Under the pieces are notes generated by a model that was given only the letters and a program-made list of their open reading frames with translations, searched no databases and had not been told where the DNA came from. This document shows, one piece after another, positions 8,968-9,903 of a stretch of DNA of 9,903 nucleotides (position 1 is the stretch's first letter; each line of letters begins with the position of its first letter). A program made the position numbers and the translations under genes. Origin of the DNA: Bathymodiolus brooksi thiotrophic gill symbiont (lineage in GTDB: Bacteria; Pseudomonadota; Gammaproteobacteria; PS1; Pseudothioglobaceae); contig NZ_CAHJWD020000285.1 of assembly GCF_903642095.1 (NCBI RefSeq), forward strand, positions 1-9,903, given 5' to 3'.

Positions 8968-9121
8968 TACTTTGGCGCCATTGTCCCTATAAAAGTCACA
9001 GGTGTTGATACAATTGATTAGTAACGACAATCGCCAAGCCGATACCGATCTCATCTACAGCGAACAAAAAACCAGCAGTTCTGCCACATTAAAGCCTGAT
9101 ACGCTATTTCTAACTATTTGA
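8968..9121 (+). pseudogene. Possible frame-broken coding remnant
   Basis: One frame (8968-9018) reads 'YFGAIVPIKVTGVDTID' and stops at 9019. A second, overlapping frame (9011-9121) reads on with 'ISNDNRQADTDLIYSEQ' and then 'TSSSATLKPDTLF' before a TGA. Together they look like one polar, beta-rich protein segment interrupted by a frameshift, perhaps debris of an exported repeat protein. There is no start codon or ribosome site and I recognise no family. Chance open frames of this size are common, so this is tentative. Confidence 0.25.
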
Positions 9122-9216
9122 TGGACACCCTAAAATGCGAAAGTATGAGAGTGATTGGATACTTATACATTACACTCACCAATTGTTATATCTTTTCTCT
9201 AAAACCCTAAGTATGT

Positions 9217-9242
9217 GCTCCCAAGCATAGTGTGGGAACGAG
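9217..9242. repeat. Degenerate inverted repeat of the CTCGTTCCCAC...GTGGGA type
   Basis: On the minus strand this reads CTCGTTCCCACACTATGCTT and continues into GGGAGC. I remember similar CGTTCCCACGCTNNNGCGTGGGA elements scattered in intergenic regions of many gammaproteobacteria. The stem here is imperfect: TCCCA pairs with TGGGA, and GC-AG mismatches break the inner part. Its function is unknown. Confidence 0.45.
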
Positions 9243-9256
9243 AAATTATTACCTTA

Positions 9257-9283
9257 TTACAACCCTTTTTTATTGTGTATAAT
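9257..9283 (+). promoter_or_regulatory. Candidate sigma-70 promoter for the secreted-protein gene
   Basis: A perfect TATAAT (9278-9283) is preceded by TTACAA (9257-9262), a 4-of-6 match to the -35 consensus, but with a short 15-base spacer. Transcription would start near 9290 and leave a leader of about 95 bases with long T-runs. A GGA at 9374-9376 is a modest ribosome site 7 bases before the ATG. Confidence 0.5.
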
Positions 9284-9383
9284 CTCTAATATATTAAATT
9301 ATAGATTTGTGCACTCTTATTTTGTTTACCCCTGCTAATTTTTAATTTTAACTTTTTTTTATTTTTTAAACTTGGAATTCGTT

Positions 9384-9903
9384 ATGACTATTTTAAATCG
9401 TTACACCACTACCATCTTGCTATCTCTAACCCTACTCGCTTCTCAGGCGTTTGCGGTTAATACACTTGGGGCTAATCAAGTTACTGCTAATATTGCTACT
9501 ACACCGGCTGTACAGGCAACAACAACTTTGGGTCCTCTTACTATTACCTCAAAGGTAGGCACTGTTGGTGGATGGAAAGGGGAGAGGGTTGATGATGGTC
9601 ATCAACAACCTCTCCTTACTTCGGCTGATGGCAATAATACGCTTGGTTTTAATATTGCAAATATTGTCTCTCCTCATATTTGTGACGCATCATACAGCCA
9701 TTCAAGGTTAGAGTTTAGTTATATCTGTCATCGGAATAATGATAACCCAATTACTTATAATTCGGTAGCCAAAGATCTTATAGCTAGTAATCTTTTCCAG
9801 TCAGTTACGGGTGGAAGTGAAACTGAATTGCCAAATCCAACAAGGGTAACCAAACACTTTACAGGTGGTGTGAACGCTACTGCTGGAACTGCTCAAGTAG
9901 TTG
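9384..9903 (+). CDS. Secreted protein of unknown family, signal peptide present (3' end missing)
   Basis: The frame is open from ATG 9384 to the right edge, so the first 173 residues are seen. The N-terminus is a classic Sec signal peptide: Arg6 in the short n-region, hydrophobic 'TTTILLSLTLLAS' and an AFA cleavage site after residue 24. The mature part is rich in Thr, Asn, Gly and Ala and has two cysteines (100 and 115), which could form a disulfide in the periplasm or outside. I do not recognise a domain in it. The Thr/Asn-rich composition resembles the surface protein at the left end, so it may also be a large exported protein. Whether it carries a C-terminal sorting tail cannot be seen. 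Confidence 0.75.
   Translation, partial: MTILNRYTTTILLSLTLLASQAFAVNTLGANQVTANIATTPAVQATTTLGPLTITSKVGTVGGWKGERVDDGHQQPLLTSADGNNTLGFNIANIVSPHICDASYSHSRLEFSYICHRNNDNPITYNSVAKDLIASNLFQSVTGGSETELPNPTRVTKHFTGGVNATAGTAQVV

Larger units (their letters stand above)
8641..9383. other. Long AT-rich intergenic region with repeats and possible gene debris
   Basis: This gap lies upstream of the leftward AlsS-like operon and the rightward secreted-protein gene, so it should contain both promoters. I see no intact gene above about 40 codons with a good start, and no tRNA or rRNA. It holds palindromic repeat material (about 8871-8985), a frame-broken coding-like stretch (8968-9121), a second type of inverted repeat (9217-9242), and a promoter-like sequence (9257-9283) followed by a very AT-rich leader with long T-runs before the ATG at 9384. 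Confidence 0.6.

Noticed and set aside
9144..9210. Short ATG-led frame of about 20 codons in the gap
   Set aside because: No ribosome site, no conserved feature and a length expected by chance in AT-rich DNA.

Overview
The window is AT-rich bacterial DNA whose genes look gammaproteobacterial. It holds an MsbA-type lipid exporter and a full-length CTP synthase, plus a surface protein with a JDVT-CTERM-like tail followed by its intramembrane protease. From memory this combination is best known in SUP05/Thioglobus-type sulfur oxidisers and related mussel symbionts. That assignment is inference; no 16S rRNA or other marker is present.

Layout: (1) Positions 2-1559 (+): the 3' part of a large secreted or surface protein (cadherin-like repeat end, calcium-loop-like stretch, choice-of-anchor-U-like domain, C-terminal sorting signal), then a small glutamic-type (CPBP/CAAX-like) membrane protease, MrtJ-like, overlapping it by 11 bases. 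The two form a substrate/processing-enzyme pair. (2) 1641-3577 (-): pyrG (CTP synthase) and a downstream 99-aa unknown protein whose GTG start shares one base with the pyrG stop. (3) 3667-5385 (+): an MsbA-type ABC exporter, divergent from pyrG. (4) 5615-8626 (-): a two-gene operon of an AlsS-like thiamine-diphosphate enzyme and an NAD(P)-type aldehyde dehydrogenase, 3 bases apart. (5) 8627-9383: a 757-base AT-rich gap with palindromic repeat copies, possible coding debris and a candidate promoter. (6) 9384 to the right edge (+): the start of a secreted protein with a clear signal peptide, cut by the window end.

A short palindromic repeat built on GTAGGGAAGGGTTTGTAACCC recurs in the gaps: a tandem pair after the exporter gene, an inverted diverged copy near 8945, and a decayed copy near 1575. 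Two of these three sites lie between convergent genes, so the repeat may act as a bidirectional transcription barrier.

The most interesting content is the JDVT-CTERM/MrtJ-like pair at the left. Next come the uncharacterised AlsS-like/aldehyde dehydrogenase pair and the unknown CxC protein coupled to pyrG.
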